Both the position numbers and the translations under genes were made by a program. From assembly GCA_016281125.1 (NCBI GenBank), contig JAEEIA010000063.1, positions 49,896-113,895 on the forward strand: 64,000 nucleotides of DNA, given 5' to 3'. Positions 25,310-35,900 of this stretch are shown here, one piece after another. The stretch comes from Oscillospiraceae bacterium. GTDB taxonomy: Bacteria > Bacillota > Clostridia > Oscillospirales > Ruminococcaceae. How positions within the stretch are numbered: position 1 is the first letter of the stretch; each line of letters begins with the position of its first letter. The notes under the pieces were generated by a model, which saw only the letters and a list, made by a program, of their open reading frames with translations, did not search any database and was not told the origin of the DNA.

Positions 25310-26353
25310 TCACTGTATTTCGCTGAGAAAGCTGCGGATTTCCGCGCTGACTGTTTCCGGTTCTTCTGCATGAACAAAATGTCCGCATTCCAGCTGCACG
25401 AGTCTGCCGTCTGACAGTGCTGTATTGTAGTTTTCATGGATCTGCTTCCACGCTTGCAGGCCGTGATCTCCGAGCATGACGGAAAACATGGCTTCGTCAG
25501 AGGAGAGGATCTGCAAGGTCGGAACGTCCGGCACCGGACTGTCATGGACTGCCTGAAAATCACTGCGCTGTGCTTCGGTCAGGATGCCTTCCCGGAACAT
25601 TGCGGTCTGATAAAACCGGCTGTACCAGTGATAGGTGACCGCCTTGTACTCCGCGCGCTCCGTTTCCGTGAGATCCGGGCTTTTGACTGCCGGGAAAACG
25701 CTTTCAAAATTGTACAGGCGGTATCCGCCCATGTCGTAGATCCAGAAGTTCAGGAAACTGTTTTCCGATAGAGCCTGTTCAAAGGTCTGAACCTCTGCAT
25801 CTTTCAGGCTGCCGATCTGAACGTCAAACTGCTCCGGCACGGCCATATCCAGACCGATGATTGCTTCGACCTCGTCCGGGTAAAGCTGCGCCCAGCGGAT
25901 CGCTTCCAGACCGGATGCGGAATGCGGGCACAGGACATACGGCGCCTTGATGCCGGCCTGTTCCAGTGCGGCGCGGTCCTGCCGCAGCAATGTGCCGAGA
26001 TTGCGTTCGCCGTCTGCGTCATCGCTGTAACCGTAGCCGAATTTCTCAATCACCGCAATCTGATAGGTGTCCGATAGCCGACTGAACAGCGGCTTGAAAT
26101 CCAGGATCACGGCAGGCGTATTGGCACCTGCCAGAAAGACCAGCGTCTTTTCGCCGGTTCCTTCGGTGTAAATATTCATGTTTCCGCCGTCGATCTGCAC
26201 ATACTGCCCCTGATGCCTGATCCGTGCTGCCTCTTTTTGCAGTGCAGCCCGGTTATAGCCGAAAAGCCCTGCAAGGAATACGGCACACAGCAGCAGGATC
26301 ATCAGCAGAAGCAAACCGAGGATTTTCAGCGGACTGCGCTTTTTCCCTGTCAT
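25310..26353 (-). CDS. Membrane-anchored alpha/beta hydrolase
   Basis: 347 aa with one N-terminal membrane anchor (about 9-33) and an alpha/beta hydrolase fold. Oxyanion region LVFLAGANTPAV, nucleophile elbow CPHSASG in place of the usual GHSxGG, Asp candidate in the SSDEAMF region and His in ECGHFVHAEEPE. The unusual elbow (Pro instead of Gly before His) is shared by some Bacillus and clostridial relatives, as far as I recall. Substrate unknown. It sits between the DUF2975 genes and the XRE regulator, a less common companion for that pair. Confidence 0.82.
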   Translation of the reverse strand: MTGKKRSPLKILGLLLLMILLLCAVFLAGLFGYNRAALQKEAARIRHQGQYVQIDGGNMNIYTEGTGEKTLVFLAGANTPAVILDFKPLFSRLSDTYQIAVIEKFGYGYSDDADGERNLGTLLRQDRAALEQAGIKAPYVLCPHSASGLEAIRWAQLYPDEVEAIIGLDMAVPEQFDVQIGSLKDAEVQTFEQALSENSFLNFWIYDMGGYRLYNFESVFPAVKSPDLTETERAEYKAVTYHWYSRFYQTAMFREGILTEAQRSDFQAVHDSPVPDVPTLQILSSDEAMFSVMLGDHGLQAWKQIHENYNTALSDGRLVQLECGHFVHAEEPETVSAEIRSFLSEIQ

Positions 26354-26373
26354 GTGAACGCCTTTCTGATCCG

Positions 26374-26847
26374 TTACAGTGTTTCATCGGATTCCTGCTG
26401 AAGCATGGCACCGTAGCGGATGATATGGGCAATAAACAGGAACAGCAGCCCTTCGATCAGGGACGAATAATTCGTCACGGAAAAGGGCGTAATCCCCCCG
26501 CCGATAACGACGGTCGGAACGCCGGCATTCAGCAGGAACAGAATGCCGATGATGCGCACGGTGCGGACATTTTTAGCAGTGAACGGCATGCCGTCTTTTG
26601 CTACGTGGAAAAAGAGCAGTGCTGCCAGCAGCATGATCACGGCACTCAGACCGTAGGTCACGAATTCACGGAGAAAGGAATACTGTGTGACTGCATCTTT
26701 GACGCCCGGCGATCTGTAACGGAAAAACAGGATCACGCATGCCGTCAGATTGAACAGAACCGCCAGCACGCAGACAATGCCGATCCATTTGCTGCCCTTT
26801 TTGAGCTTGTCCATGACTTCGGGTTTGCTCAGGATTTGTTCTTTCAT
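26374..26847 (-). CDS. DUF2975-like membrane protein, copy 2
   Basis: 157 aa, start ATG with AAAGGAG. Four hydrophobic segments and the family-type ending YGAMLQQESDETL. It shares that ending almost exactly with the upstream neighbour 26860-27408, including DNA, so the two arose by tandem duplication or exchanged sequence. Function unknown; such proteins are usually paired with YozG-like regulators. Gap to the upstream gene is 12 nt, to the hydrolase 20 nt. Confidence 0.82.
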   Translation of the reverse strand: MKEQILSKPEVMDKLKKGSKWIGIVCVLAVLFNLTACVILFFRYRSPGVKDAVTQYSFLREFVTYGLSAVIMLLAALLFFHVAKDGMPFTAKNVRTVRIIGILFLLNAGVPTVVIGGGITPFSVTNYSSLIEGLLFLFIAHIIRYGAMLQQESDETL

Positions 26848-26859
26848 CAGTGACTCCTT

Positions 26860-27408
26860 TCAAAGCGTTTCGTCGGATTCCTGCTGAAGCATCGCGCCGT
26901 AGCGGAATGCCCGCGAAAGGAAAAGCAGCAGAATGCAGAATCCGAGTGCCGGATACGAGAGCGTGCGATGATCAAAGAATTGCAGATACAAACGCGGCTC
27001 CGACAGCGCTTCATACCGTGCGATCGGTACAATCTCCATCAGTGCGGGAATCAATGCGCGGAGCCCCTGCATGATCCCTGCGGCTTTCAGCAGACGGGCG
27101 TTCCGTTCCGAAAAGGGCACCCCGTCTTTCCGCAGACCTCTGAACAGCATCAGCAGCGGAATCAGGCTCCCGGCTGTAAGCACGAATTTCATGATCAGCA
27201 CCGGCAAACTTTGGTATTCGATCTCAGAAAGATAGCTTAACATTGAGCCGTCAACTGCAGTGCGATGCGCGATGATGTAACACCCCCTGTACGCTGCGGC
27301 GATGCACTGCACGACAAGCACGGCGGCCGTCAGGATCAGCGCGGGCTTGCTGTACCTGCGGATTGTTTCCGTGGTATTCTGTTTGATTGTTTCATGATTG
27401 TTTTCCAT
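26860..27408 (-). CDS. DUF2975-like membrane protein, copy 1
   Basis: The ATG at 27408 follows AAGGAGAT, 90 nt inside the ORF-track frame; 182 aa. Four hydrophobic segments and ending YGAMLQQESDETL as in copy 2, with a longer loop between the first two segments (RGCYIIAHRTAVDG). First gene of the operon DUF2975, DUF2975, hydrolase, XRE. Confidence 0.82.
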   Translation of the reverse strand: MENNHETIKQNTTETIRRYSKPALILTAAVLVVQCIAAAYRGCYIIAHRTAVDGSMLSYLSEIEYQSLPVLIMKFVLTAGSLIPLLMLFRGLRKDGVPFSERNARLLKAAGIMQGLRALIPALMEIVPIARYEALSEPRLYLQFFDHRTLSYPALGFCILLLFLSRAFRYGAMLQQESDETL

Positions 27409-27469
27409 GATTGATCTCCTTATTCTGTGAATGTCCTGTTGTCCGGAGCCCTGTTGCTCCGCTGCCTGT

Positions 27470-27498
27470 ATCATAGCACAGGATTTTATGTTTGTCAA
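27470..27498 (-). promoter_or_regulatory. Promoter of the DUF2975-hydrolase-XRE operon
   Basis: On the minus strand TTGACA, a 17-bp spacer, then TATGAT (complement of 27470-27475). The nearer operator-like site lies only 6 bp upstream of the -35 box. Confidence 0.8.
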
Positions 27499-27504
27499 CT
27501 AGAT

Positions 27505-27610
27505 TTTAACGATAAACGATAATAATTATATGTTTGCACAATCCGGCATGACGGATTTGCAGGCACCTTTATGCAATTTTGCCGATAAAAATTTATCGTT
27601 AGTCGTTAAA
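27505..27610. promoter_or_regulatory. Inverted pair of TTATCGTT(W)RTCGTTAAA sites between divergent genes
   Basis: TTTAACGATAAACGATAA at 27505-27522 and TTATCGTTAGTCGTTAAA at 27593-27610 are inverted copies with two mismatches. The second overlaps the perfect inverted repeat CGATAAA-aa-TTTATCG (27583-27598). Together they lie between the minus-strand operon and the helicase gene. They look like binding sites of one regulator, probably the XRE protein, acting on both directions. Confidence 0.65.
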
Positions 27611-27631
27611 TGAAACGGAGGGGACTTCCGC

Positions 27632-29866
27632 ATGGATGCATTCTCACGCTATGCGCCCTTTATACAGGAATACATTTTCCGCGCGGGCTGGGAGAAGCTC
27701 CGCGCGGTACAGGTTGCGGCCGCGGACGCAATCTTCAACAGTGAGGACAATGTCCTGATCTCTGCATCGACGGCCTCCGGCAAGACGGAAGCGGCATTCT
27801 TCCCGGTGCTGACGCTGCTGGAGGAGAACCCGCCCGCATCGGTCGGCGCGATTTACATTGCGCCGCTGAAAGCGCTGATCAACGATCAGTTCACGCGCAT
27901 GACCGATCTCTGCGAGCCCGCCGGAATCAAGGTCTGGCGCTGGCACGGGGACGTCGGCCAGTCGCAGAAGGCAAAGCTGCTGAAGCACCCGTCCGGCATT
28001 CTGCAAATCACGCCGGAATCGCTGGAAGCGCTGATGCTCCACAAGCACGCGATGATTCCCGCGCTGTTCCGCGATCTGCGCTTTGTCATCATTGACGAGG
28101 TTCACTCGCTGCTGCGCGGCGACCGCGGCGGCCAGACGCTCTGCCTGATTGAGCGCCTCTCCGATCTTTCCGGTGCAAATCCGCGCAGAATCGGGCTTTC
28201 CGCGACAATCGGGGACATTGAGCAGACCGCCGTCTATCTCGGCACCGGCTCGGGACGGAATACCGTCATTCCGCAGATCGCGCCGCAGAAAAGCACATGG
28301 CGGCTTTCGATGGAGCATTTTTATGCAATGGATTCGCAGGCGGCGGAGGGCAAAGAGGTCGATGCGCCGGAGCCGCTGGAACGGGAAACCGATCCGGCGC
28401 CGCCCGCCGCGGATCCTGCTTATGGCTATATCTTCTCGCATACGCGTGGGAAGAAATGCCTGGTTTTTGTCAATTCCCGCGAGGAATGCGAGGCGGTCAC
28501 GACCTCTCTGCGGCAGTATTGCGAAAGCAAGCACGAGCCGGACAGATTTCTGATTCATCACGGCAATCTCTCCGCGGCTTACCGTGAAACGGCAGAGGCG
28601 GTCATGAAGGACGAGGAACAGATCATGACAACCGTCACGACCGCGACGCTGGAGCTCGGCATTGACATCGGCAAGCTGGAGCGTGCATTCCAGCTTGATG
28701 CGCCGTTTACGGTATCCTCCTTTTTGCAGCGCATGGGACGCACCGGCCGCCGGGGACTGCCGCCGGAAATGTGGTTCGTCATGCGCGAGGAGGAGCCCGA
28801 GGCGCGTGCGATGCTGCCGTCCACGGTGCCGTGGAAGCTGCTGCAAGGCATCGCGCTGGTGCAGCTTTATGCGGAGGAGCACTGGGTTGAGCCGCCGAAG
28901 CTGGACCGCCTGCCGTTCAGCCTGCTGTATCATCAGACCATGAGCACGCTGGCTGCAAACGGCGAGATGACGCCCGCACAGCTTGCGGGGCGCGTGCTGA
29001 AATTACAGCCGTTCCGCCGCATCACGCAGGATGATTACCGCATTCTGCTGCGGCATCTGATTGATAAGGATCATATTCAGCGCACCGAGCGCGGCGGCCT
29101 GATTGCTGGCATCGCGGGGGAGCGCGTCATCAACAATTATAAGTTTTACGCGGTCTTTCAGGACAGCGAGGAATTCACCGTGCGGTCGGAATCGCAGGAA
29201 ATCGGCACGATTGTCCAGCCGCCGCCGCCCGGGGAGAAAATTGCGATTGCAGGACATGTGTGGGTGGTGGACGAGGTCGATTACGACCGCCATCTGGTCT
29301 ACTGCACACAGGTCAAGGGCAAGGTACCGGCGTATTTCGGGGACTGCCCCGGCGACATCCAGACCAAAATTCTCGAGCGGATGCGCGGGGTATTGCAGGA
29401 GGACAGGCAGTACCCTTACGTGATGAAGAACGGCGTCGCGCGGCTTGCGCAGGCGCGGAATACCGCAGCGCATTCGGGGCTGCTGACGGAGCCGCTGATC
29501 TGCATGGGCGGCGACATGTGGGCGCTGTTCCCGTGGCTCGGGAGCTACGCGTTTCTGGCAATGGAGCGCCTGCTGAAAATCAAATGCGCGCAGGAGCTGC
29601 ATCTGTCTGGGTTAGCGCCGTCAAGGCCGTATTTCATGACGTTTAAGATGAAAGCGGACAAGGAAACCTTCTACCGCGTTCTGAAAGAGCAGGCCGAGGC
29701 GGAATTTGATCCGCTGGAGCTTGTCTATCCGGATGAGATTCCGCTGTTTGAAAAATATGACGAGTATGTTCCGGCGGAGCTTGTACGTAAGGGCTTTGCC
29801 TACGGAATTCTCGCGGTTGACGAAATGCGCGCGAGAATTCAGAACTGGACGGGCAGCATTGCCTGA
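27632..29866 (+). CDS. Lhr/BrxHI-like DEAD/DEAH-box helicase
   Basis: 744 aa, start ATG 8 nt after GGAGGGG. RecA-like domain 1 has Walker A ASTASGKTEA (Lys51), APLKAL, DEVH box (155-158) and SATIGD; domain 2 has LVFVNSREEC, ATLELGIDIG and QRMGRTGRRG. A C-terminal Lhr-core-like region follows with winged-helix sequence. The protein would unwind nucleic acid using ATP. BrxHI helicases and the SF2 helicases that go with TerB-N proteins are of this kind, so it is the expected third partner of the genes at 21264-24217, although 3.4 kb of other genes lie between. Its own upstream region carries the TTATCGTT sites; no clear -10/-35 pair is seen. Confidence 0.88.
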   Translation: MDAFSRYAPFIQEYIFRAGWEKLRAVQVAAADAIFNSEDNVLISASTASGKTEAAFFPVLTLLEENPPASVGAIYIAPLKALINDQFTRMTDLCEPAGIKVWRWHGDVGQSQKAKLLKHPSGILQITPESLEALMLHKHAMIPALFRDLRFVIIDEVHSLLRGDRGGQTLCLIERLSDLSGANPRRIGLSATIGDIEQTAVYLGTGSGRNTVIPQIAPQKSTWRLSMEHFYAMDSQAAEGKEVDAPEPLERETDPAPPAADPAYGYIFSHTRGKKCLVFVNSREECEAVTTSLRQYCESKHEPDRFLIHHGNLSAAYRETAEAVMKDEEQIMTTVTTATLELGIDIGKLERAFQLDAPFTVSSFLQRMGRTGRRGLPPEMWFVMREEEPEARAMLPSTVPWKLLQGIALVQLYAEEHWVEPPKLDRLPFSLLYHQTMSTLAANGEMTPAQLAGRVLKLQPFRRITQDDYRILLRHLIDKDHIQRTERGGLIAGIAGERVINNYKFYAVFQDSEEFTVRSESQEIGTIVQPPPPGEKIAIAGHVWVVDEVDYDRHLVYCTQVKGKVPAYFGDCPGDIQTKILERMRGVLQEDRQYPYVMKNGVARLAQARNTAAHSGLLTEPLICMGGDMWALFPWLGSYAFLAMERLLKIKCAQELHLSGLAPSRPYFMTFKMKADKETFYRVLKEQAEAEFDPLELVYPDEIPLFEKYDEYVPAELVRKGFAYGILAVDEMRARIQNWTGSIA

Positions 29867-29965
29867 TCCTGCATTGATTACGGGGGCGATTCCGGAAACG
29901 GAATCAGCGGCTGCTGAGGGCGGCCGCAAAAGTACGGGTTAATTCAGAATAAAGGGGCATTTTTT

Positions 29966-32900
29966 ATGAAACAAAAACGAATCGGATGTGCCGTCACAGC
30001 TGCTGTCATGGGGATGCAGCTGGTATCGGCGCTGCCGGTTGCGGCGGTGACTGTTCCGGATGCGGCAGCCGCCGGTACGGCACTTGAGGCATTTGCGGAG
30101 CAGATCTGCGCGGTCACGAAGCATGATGAGAACCGCACATTTTTTGAGGAAGTCCGCTTTGACACAGAATCCGGAATCCTGACCGCAGACGGTGCGGCAG
30201 TCGGCAGCTGCGGGGATCTGACGGTTTCCGGCGGAGATCTGATGATCTGTTCGTCCGCGCCGGAATCCGACACCGTGCAGACGGCCGGCGTGTTCCGGCG
30301 TTTTGCGGACGCCGCCGCGGCATACGGCTATGAGAGCGAAGCAGACGGCAGCATGCTGACCGTCACAAACGAATTCCAGACCGCGCGCCTGATTGTCAAG
30401 GCGGCGGGGAAGATTGACCTGCACGGAGCAGAGGAGAAAGCGGAGGGCTACCGTGATCTGCATGTGCTGCAATATGCCTCAACCGCACAGGCGTATGCAG
30501 CCTATCAGCTGTATCAGCAGGATCCGGCGGTGCAGTATGTGCAGCCGTCGCATATCGTGACACTGGATGCACAGGACACGGCGGCGCTTTCGTCCGATGC
30601 GGATGCGGGCGTCAGCAGCCTTGGCACGGGCTCCTATATGTCGTGGGGTGCCGATCTGATCGGCACGGAGGATTTTTGCAATACCTATCTGAAAGGCAAA
30701 GAACTGCCGGAGGTCAAGGTTGCGGTCATCGACAGCGGCCTGAACACCGCGCCTGCTCTGTTTGAGGGCAGAATCCTGGAGGGCGGCGTCAACTTCTCCG
30801 GCTCCGGTGACGATACATATGCGGACGACCTCAGCCACGGCACGCATGTCACCGGCACGATCTGCGAGCTGACGCCGGAGAACGTGAAAATCCTGCCGAT
30901 CAAATCCTTCAACAACAAGGGTTCCGCGTCTGACGAGCAGATCTACGCGGGGATTATGTACGCGCTGGAAAACGGCGCGGATGTTCTGAATATGAGCTTC
31001 GGCGGCCTGGGCGTCAATCCGCTTGAGGTCGAGGCGATGATGACGGCGGAGGAGAACGGCATTATCTGCTGCGCGGCAGCGGGCAACAACGCCGATGATG
31101 CGCGGTATTATTATCCGAGCAGCATTCAGAGCTGCATCACGGTCGGCGCCGTCGATCAGGATATGGAGCGCGCGAGCTTTTCCAATTACGGCGAAATGCT
31201 CGATGTTGCGGCGCCGGGCGTCGGGATCCTCAGCTACGGCATCGAGGACGCGACGAAACAGGAAACCAAGAACGGCACGAGCATGGCGACGCCGCATGTG
31301 ACGGCCTGCTGTGCGCTGCTTTGCAGCTATGACAGAGAGATGACCTCGGCGCGCGCAGAGAATCTGCTCTGCCTGAATGCGGTTGATCTGGGCGATCCCG
31401 GCTTCGATGACGACACCGGCTGGGGCATGGTCTGCATGAAGAATTTCCGCTGGGATGCGGGTATCTGCAAGGCGCCGGAGTTTTCCCGGGAAGAAGGCAA
31501 CTACGGCACAGCGCAGACCGTTGAGATTACGGCGGCGCATCCGGAAATGCAGATTTACTACACCACGGACGGCTCCGTGCCGACGCGCGAAAACGGCACG
31601 CTCTATACCGAGCCGCTGTACATCACCGAATCGACGCGGGTGACGGCGGTCGCCGTGCGCGAGGAGTATGTGGACAGTGTGCCGGTTACGGCGGTCTTTA
31701 CGATCGGCGGCAAGGACATCGCAGGTGCGCTGACAATGGAAAACGGCGTTGTAACGGGCTACCGCGGTATCCGCCAGCGCGTCACGATCCCGGAAACGGC
31801 AGACGGCGTTCCGGTGACGGCCGTCGCGGACAATGCCTTTGCGGGCAATCAGTTTGTGGAAAAGGTTGTGCTGCCGGAGAGCGTGACGGAAATCGGCAGC
31901 GGTGCATTTCAGGATTGCAGGCAGCTGACGGAGCTGGAAGCGCCCGGCGTCACCAAAATCGGGGATGCGGCATTTTCGGGAGCAGCTGCGCTGAAAACCG
32001 TGAAGCTGAGCGAGGAGCTGGATACGCTCGGAAAGGATGCATTCGCGTCCTGCGAAGCGCTGACAGCGCTCTCACTGCCGAACGTGAAAACGCTTCCGAC
32101 GCGCTGCTTCTCCGGCTGTACGTCCCTGCGGCGGCTGGGCATTCCGGCGGTGACGCTGATCAGCGCCCATGCCTGTGAGGGCTGCACCACGCTGAACGAA
32201 ATCGTCGCGGACTGGCGCAAAATCACGATGATCGGGGAAAATGCGTTTGCAGGCTGCAAGAATTACGCAGGCAGCCTGACGCTGGACAGCCTGGAACTGC
32301 TCGGCCCGGGCGCCTTCTCGGGCGCATCCGCCCTGCGCAGAGTTTCCCTGCCGGAATTCATGGATGAGATTCCGGATCATGCATTTTCCGGCTGTTCGGG
32401 ACTGCGCCTGCTGGAGCTGCCCGGTGCAGAGAAGCTGGGTGAACGCGCGCTGGCGCTCGGCAGCTCCCGCGATGACCTCATACTCGTGATGAATTACGGC
32501 AAAATCCGTTCGCTCGGCGCAGATGCGATGTACGGTCTGCGGCTTGGCAACGGTTTTGATACGGTGACATTCTCCGCCCTGAAAACACTGGAGCCGTATT
32601 CGTTCGGCGGCGCGGTTGCGGGCATTGTCGAGCTGCCGCTGATCAGCCATGTGCCGGAGGGCGCCTTTGCAGGCGCGGTGATCTACGGTGCCGCGCTGGA
32701 CGCAGCGGAAACGCTGGATTCCGGCAGCCTGTTCGGCGTGAAATCCGTCCGGCTGACGTCCGCTGTCAAAACTGTCGCTGCGGATGCGTGTCCGACAGAA
32801 ACATGGGTTGTTTCTGCGGAGCCGCTTCCTGCGCTTGAACAGTGTGATAATGTCAAGCCCTGCTATGAGCCGCTGGTGATGCGCGTCAGTTCAAAGACGC

Positions 32901-35900
32901 TGGAGCTCCGGCAGTTTGCCTGCGGCAGCTTCCGGATTACGGCGCTTGGAAGCGGACTGACATATCAGTGGTACCGCGTCAATGAGGGCGAAACGGCGCT
33001 GATTCCGGGTGCGGATCAGCCCGAGTATATCCCGGCAACGGGTACACAGGGCGAATTTGTCTATCGCTGCGTCATCACGGATGCAGCGGGCAAACAGGAA
33101 AACTGCGACGTCAAGGCCGTGATCAGGGAGCCTGCTTTCAGCAATCCGCTGGTGACGGAGGAGCCGGTTTACGCATCCGGCACGGAGATGCTGCATTTTG
33201 ACATCAAGGTGCCGGAAACCGGAACCTATGTGCTGGAGGCATTCGGGGAAGCGCCGGTGAACGGCACGCTGACCGATGAGGACGGTGTGCTCTGCGGCCG
33301 CCTTGCCATGCAGCCGGACGGTGACGTCACGCTGACGGTTTCTCTTGAAGAAGGAAAGATATATTATCTGGATGCGGCGCCGCTCTGGAGCTGTGATTAT
33401 TCGCTGCGGCTGACGGCGGAGCTGACGGCGCGCACGGATATATCGGACTGCACCGTGACTGTGCAGCAGGCTGCGTTCGGCCAGTATGACGAGGCATATC
33501 ATCCGCCGCTGAAGGTCACCGCGCCGAACGGCACGGAGCTGAAGGAGGACACGGATTATACCGTCCGCACGGCGCGCATCAACATGCATTATCAGCTCAC
33601 GCTGTTCGGAACCGGCGCCTATAAGGGCAGCACGGTTGTCCGGACGGATCTGATTGACCGGATCCCTGCGGATACGCCGGTGCCGGTGATGCTGTCCGGC
33701 AAAAAGGACTATGCGAATGTGCTGTTTATTCCGTCGAAAACGGATACCTATTACTTCTACGGCGGCGTAGATCCGCATTATCTGGACGAGTGGGTTTCTT
33801 ACAGCAACACCGGCCGGGTTCCGGGCGGACAGGTTTATGCAAACGTGACGGCCAACTGTCTGGTGACCAGTCTGCCTGCGGCGAAGGGTACGGTGTACGA
33901 ATACGAATCCATGGCAAACAAAAATGAAGGCCAGTTCTGCGGCTCCATGAAGATGAATGCGGGGCAGATGTACTATTTCACGATCTGGCTGCGCGAAAAC
34001 CGCGATGCAAAATTCACCTTCATCGTGTCCGACCGCCTGCGGAATATCCGCGATGCGGAGCTGGACGGCGATTTCTCCGCAATTTACCGCAGCGGCAAAA
34101 TCAGCGAGCCGGAAACCGAGCTGATCTATGAAGGCCGGGAGCTGACCGAGGGACAGGATTATATCGTGCTGCACAGCAGCAACTTTGTGCCGGGACAGGC
34201 AGAGATCACGCTGATCGGCACGGGACTGTTCATCGGCAAGGTGAACCGGAAATACGAGATCATCTTCCCGCCGCAGGAGCAGCCGGAGAGCCTTGTACCG
34301 CTGGGCGAAACGACCGCTGTGGCCTGCGATGACGCCAGAATGAAAACAGTCTGGTTCAAGGCGGAGCTGGCGGAGAACAGCTATACGAATATGCGCTACC
34401 GCGTGCTGAATGAGCAGACCTCCGGCACGGAGATGCTGTACCGTGTCTACCGTCTGGACGAGCAGCTCCGTTCGCTGGTGCTGATGCAGCCGATGAAGGA
34501 CGAAAAGAACGACTATCTGCTGAAAAACGGCTTATACTGCGTCTGCTGCACGCGCAAGTTCCGCGACAGAGCCTGCGGTGCGAATATCACGGTTGTTTCA
34601 CCGTATTCGATTCAGGATGCGGAGATGACGGTCACGGATGCGGTCTATACCGGCGGCGCCGTGGAAGCGCCCGTAAAGCTGACCATGCCGGACGGCACGG
34701 TGCTGAAGCAGGGCCGCGATTATGTCATTGCCTATCCCGAGGACGATGCGAACATCATGTTCGGTGAGGTACCGTTCACGATCCGCTCGACGAAGTATTC
34801 CTACGGCAACGGCGAGGGCACTTATCAGATCAAGGTGCAGCTGCCGGAGAATCCGCCGGAGCTGACGATCGGGCAGCATGAGGTCTATCTCACCAAAACC
34901 GAACGTCTCGGCTGGTATCAGCTGTCGGCGGAGCAGGATACGGAATTTCTCCTTGCGTCCGACGATATTCCGGATGCGGTGCTGCGTGTGTTCAAACCGG
35001 ATGCGGAGCTGGATGCGCAGATGCACGGCTCCGGCCCGAAGGCGCTGACCTTTACCGTTCCGGCAGGCGAAACCCGCTATGTCATGGTGAAATATAACGG
35101 CCTTGCGCGTACCGGTACGCTGCATTTCCGCCTGGAAACGGAGCAGAAGGCGCTGGCCTCCTGCGAGGTCGAGGCAAATCCGGTATACTGGACAGGCGAG
35201 CATGTGCAGCCGGATATCACAATCCGGGACGGCGAGTATACGCTGGTTGAGGGCGAGGACTATGCACAGCGGTATATCATCAATGATGTGGATATCGGCA
35301 TGGCATCCGTCAATTATATCGGCAAGGGAAAGTATGTCGGCATGCTGGATGTGGATTTCCAGATCCGGATCGAACCTGTTCAGTTCTGCATGGATGCCAG
35401 GGACGGCACATGGTTGCCGCTGATGCCGGTGATGCTGGATTATGAGTATCAGATCAAAAATACGGAGGACGAGCGCTATCTGCTTTATTCCTATTATTCT
35501 GTCACAGATACTGCCCTGACGCTCTCTGTCTTTGATGCGCGCTGCAAACTGGCGGTGCAGGCATATGACGAGGAGGGACAGGACCTCGGTGATGCGTTCA
35601 TCAGCAGAGAGGGCGAGCTGACCGTGACGCTGAACCGCGGAGATACTGTATTTTTCCTGTTCTCCGCGACGGATATTTCAGGCACGAACCAGCAGTGGAA
35701 AATGCAGCTTTCCGATGCGCCCTTCCAGGAAATGATCATCATCGAGGATAAGGAAAACGGCCTGTTCTTCCGCGCCTTTCCAAAAGCGGATTTGGATTAC
35801 GCCGAGATCTACCGGATTGCCCCGGGGCGCAGCACATACCGGTTTGAAATGAGCATTATGTCGGAGGAATACGGCTATAAGAGGGTATACGCCATCAATC

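Noticed and set aside
27644-28933. 429-aa minus-strand ORF
   Set aside because: It is antisense to the helicase, whose ordered motifs settle the strand.
21264-29866. Full BREX system
   Set aside because: No PglX methylase, PglZ phosphatase, BrxC or Lon-like gene occurs; only BrxD-like and BrxHI-like proteins are present.
21198-29866. Prophage or integrative element around the TerB/helicase region
   Set aside because: No integrase, transposase, tRNA-end duplication or phage structural gene is present, and codon use matches the neighbours.
29888-29905. GATTCCG-gaaa-CGGAATC hairpin as a terminator after the helicase
   Set aside because: Only a 7-bp stem and no U-run; I did not list it as a terminator.
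30479-34174. Long minus-strand ORFs under the subtilisin gene
   Set aside because: They are shadows; the plus strand holds a full S8 triad and dockerin in one frame.
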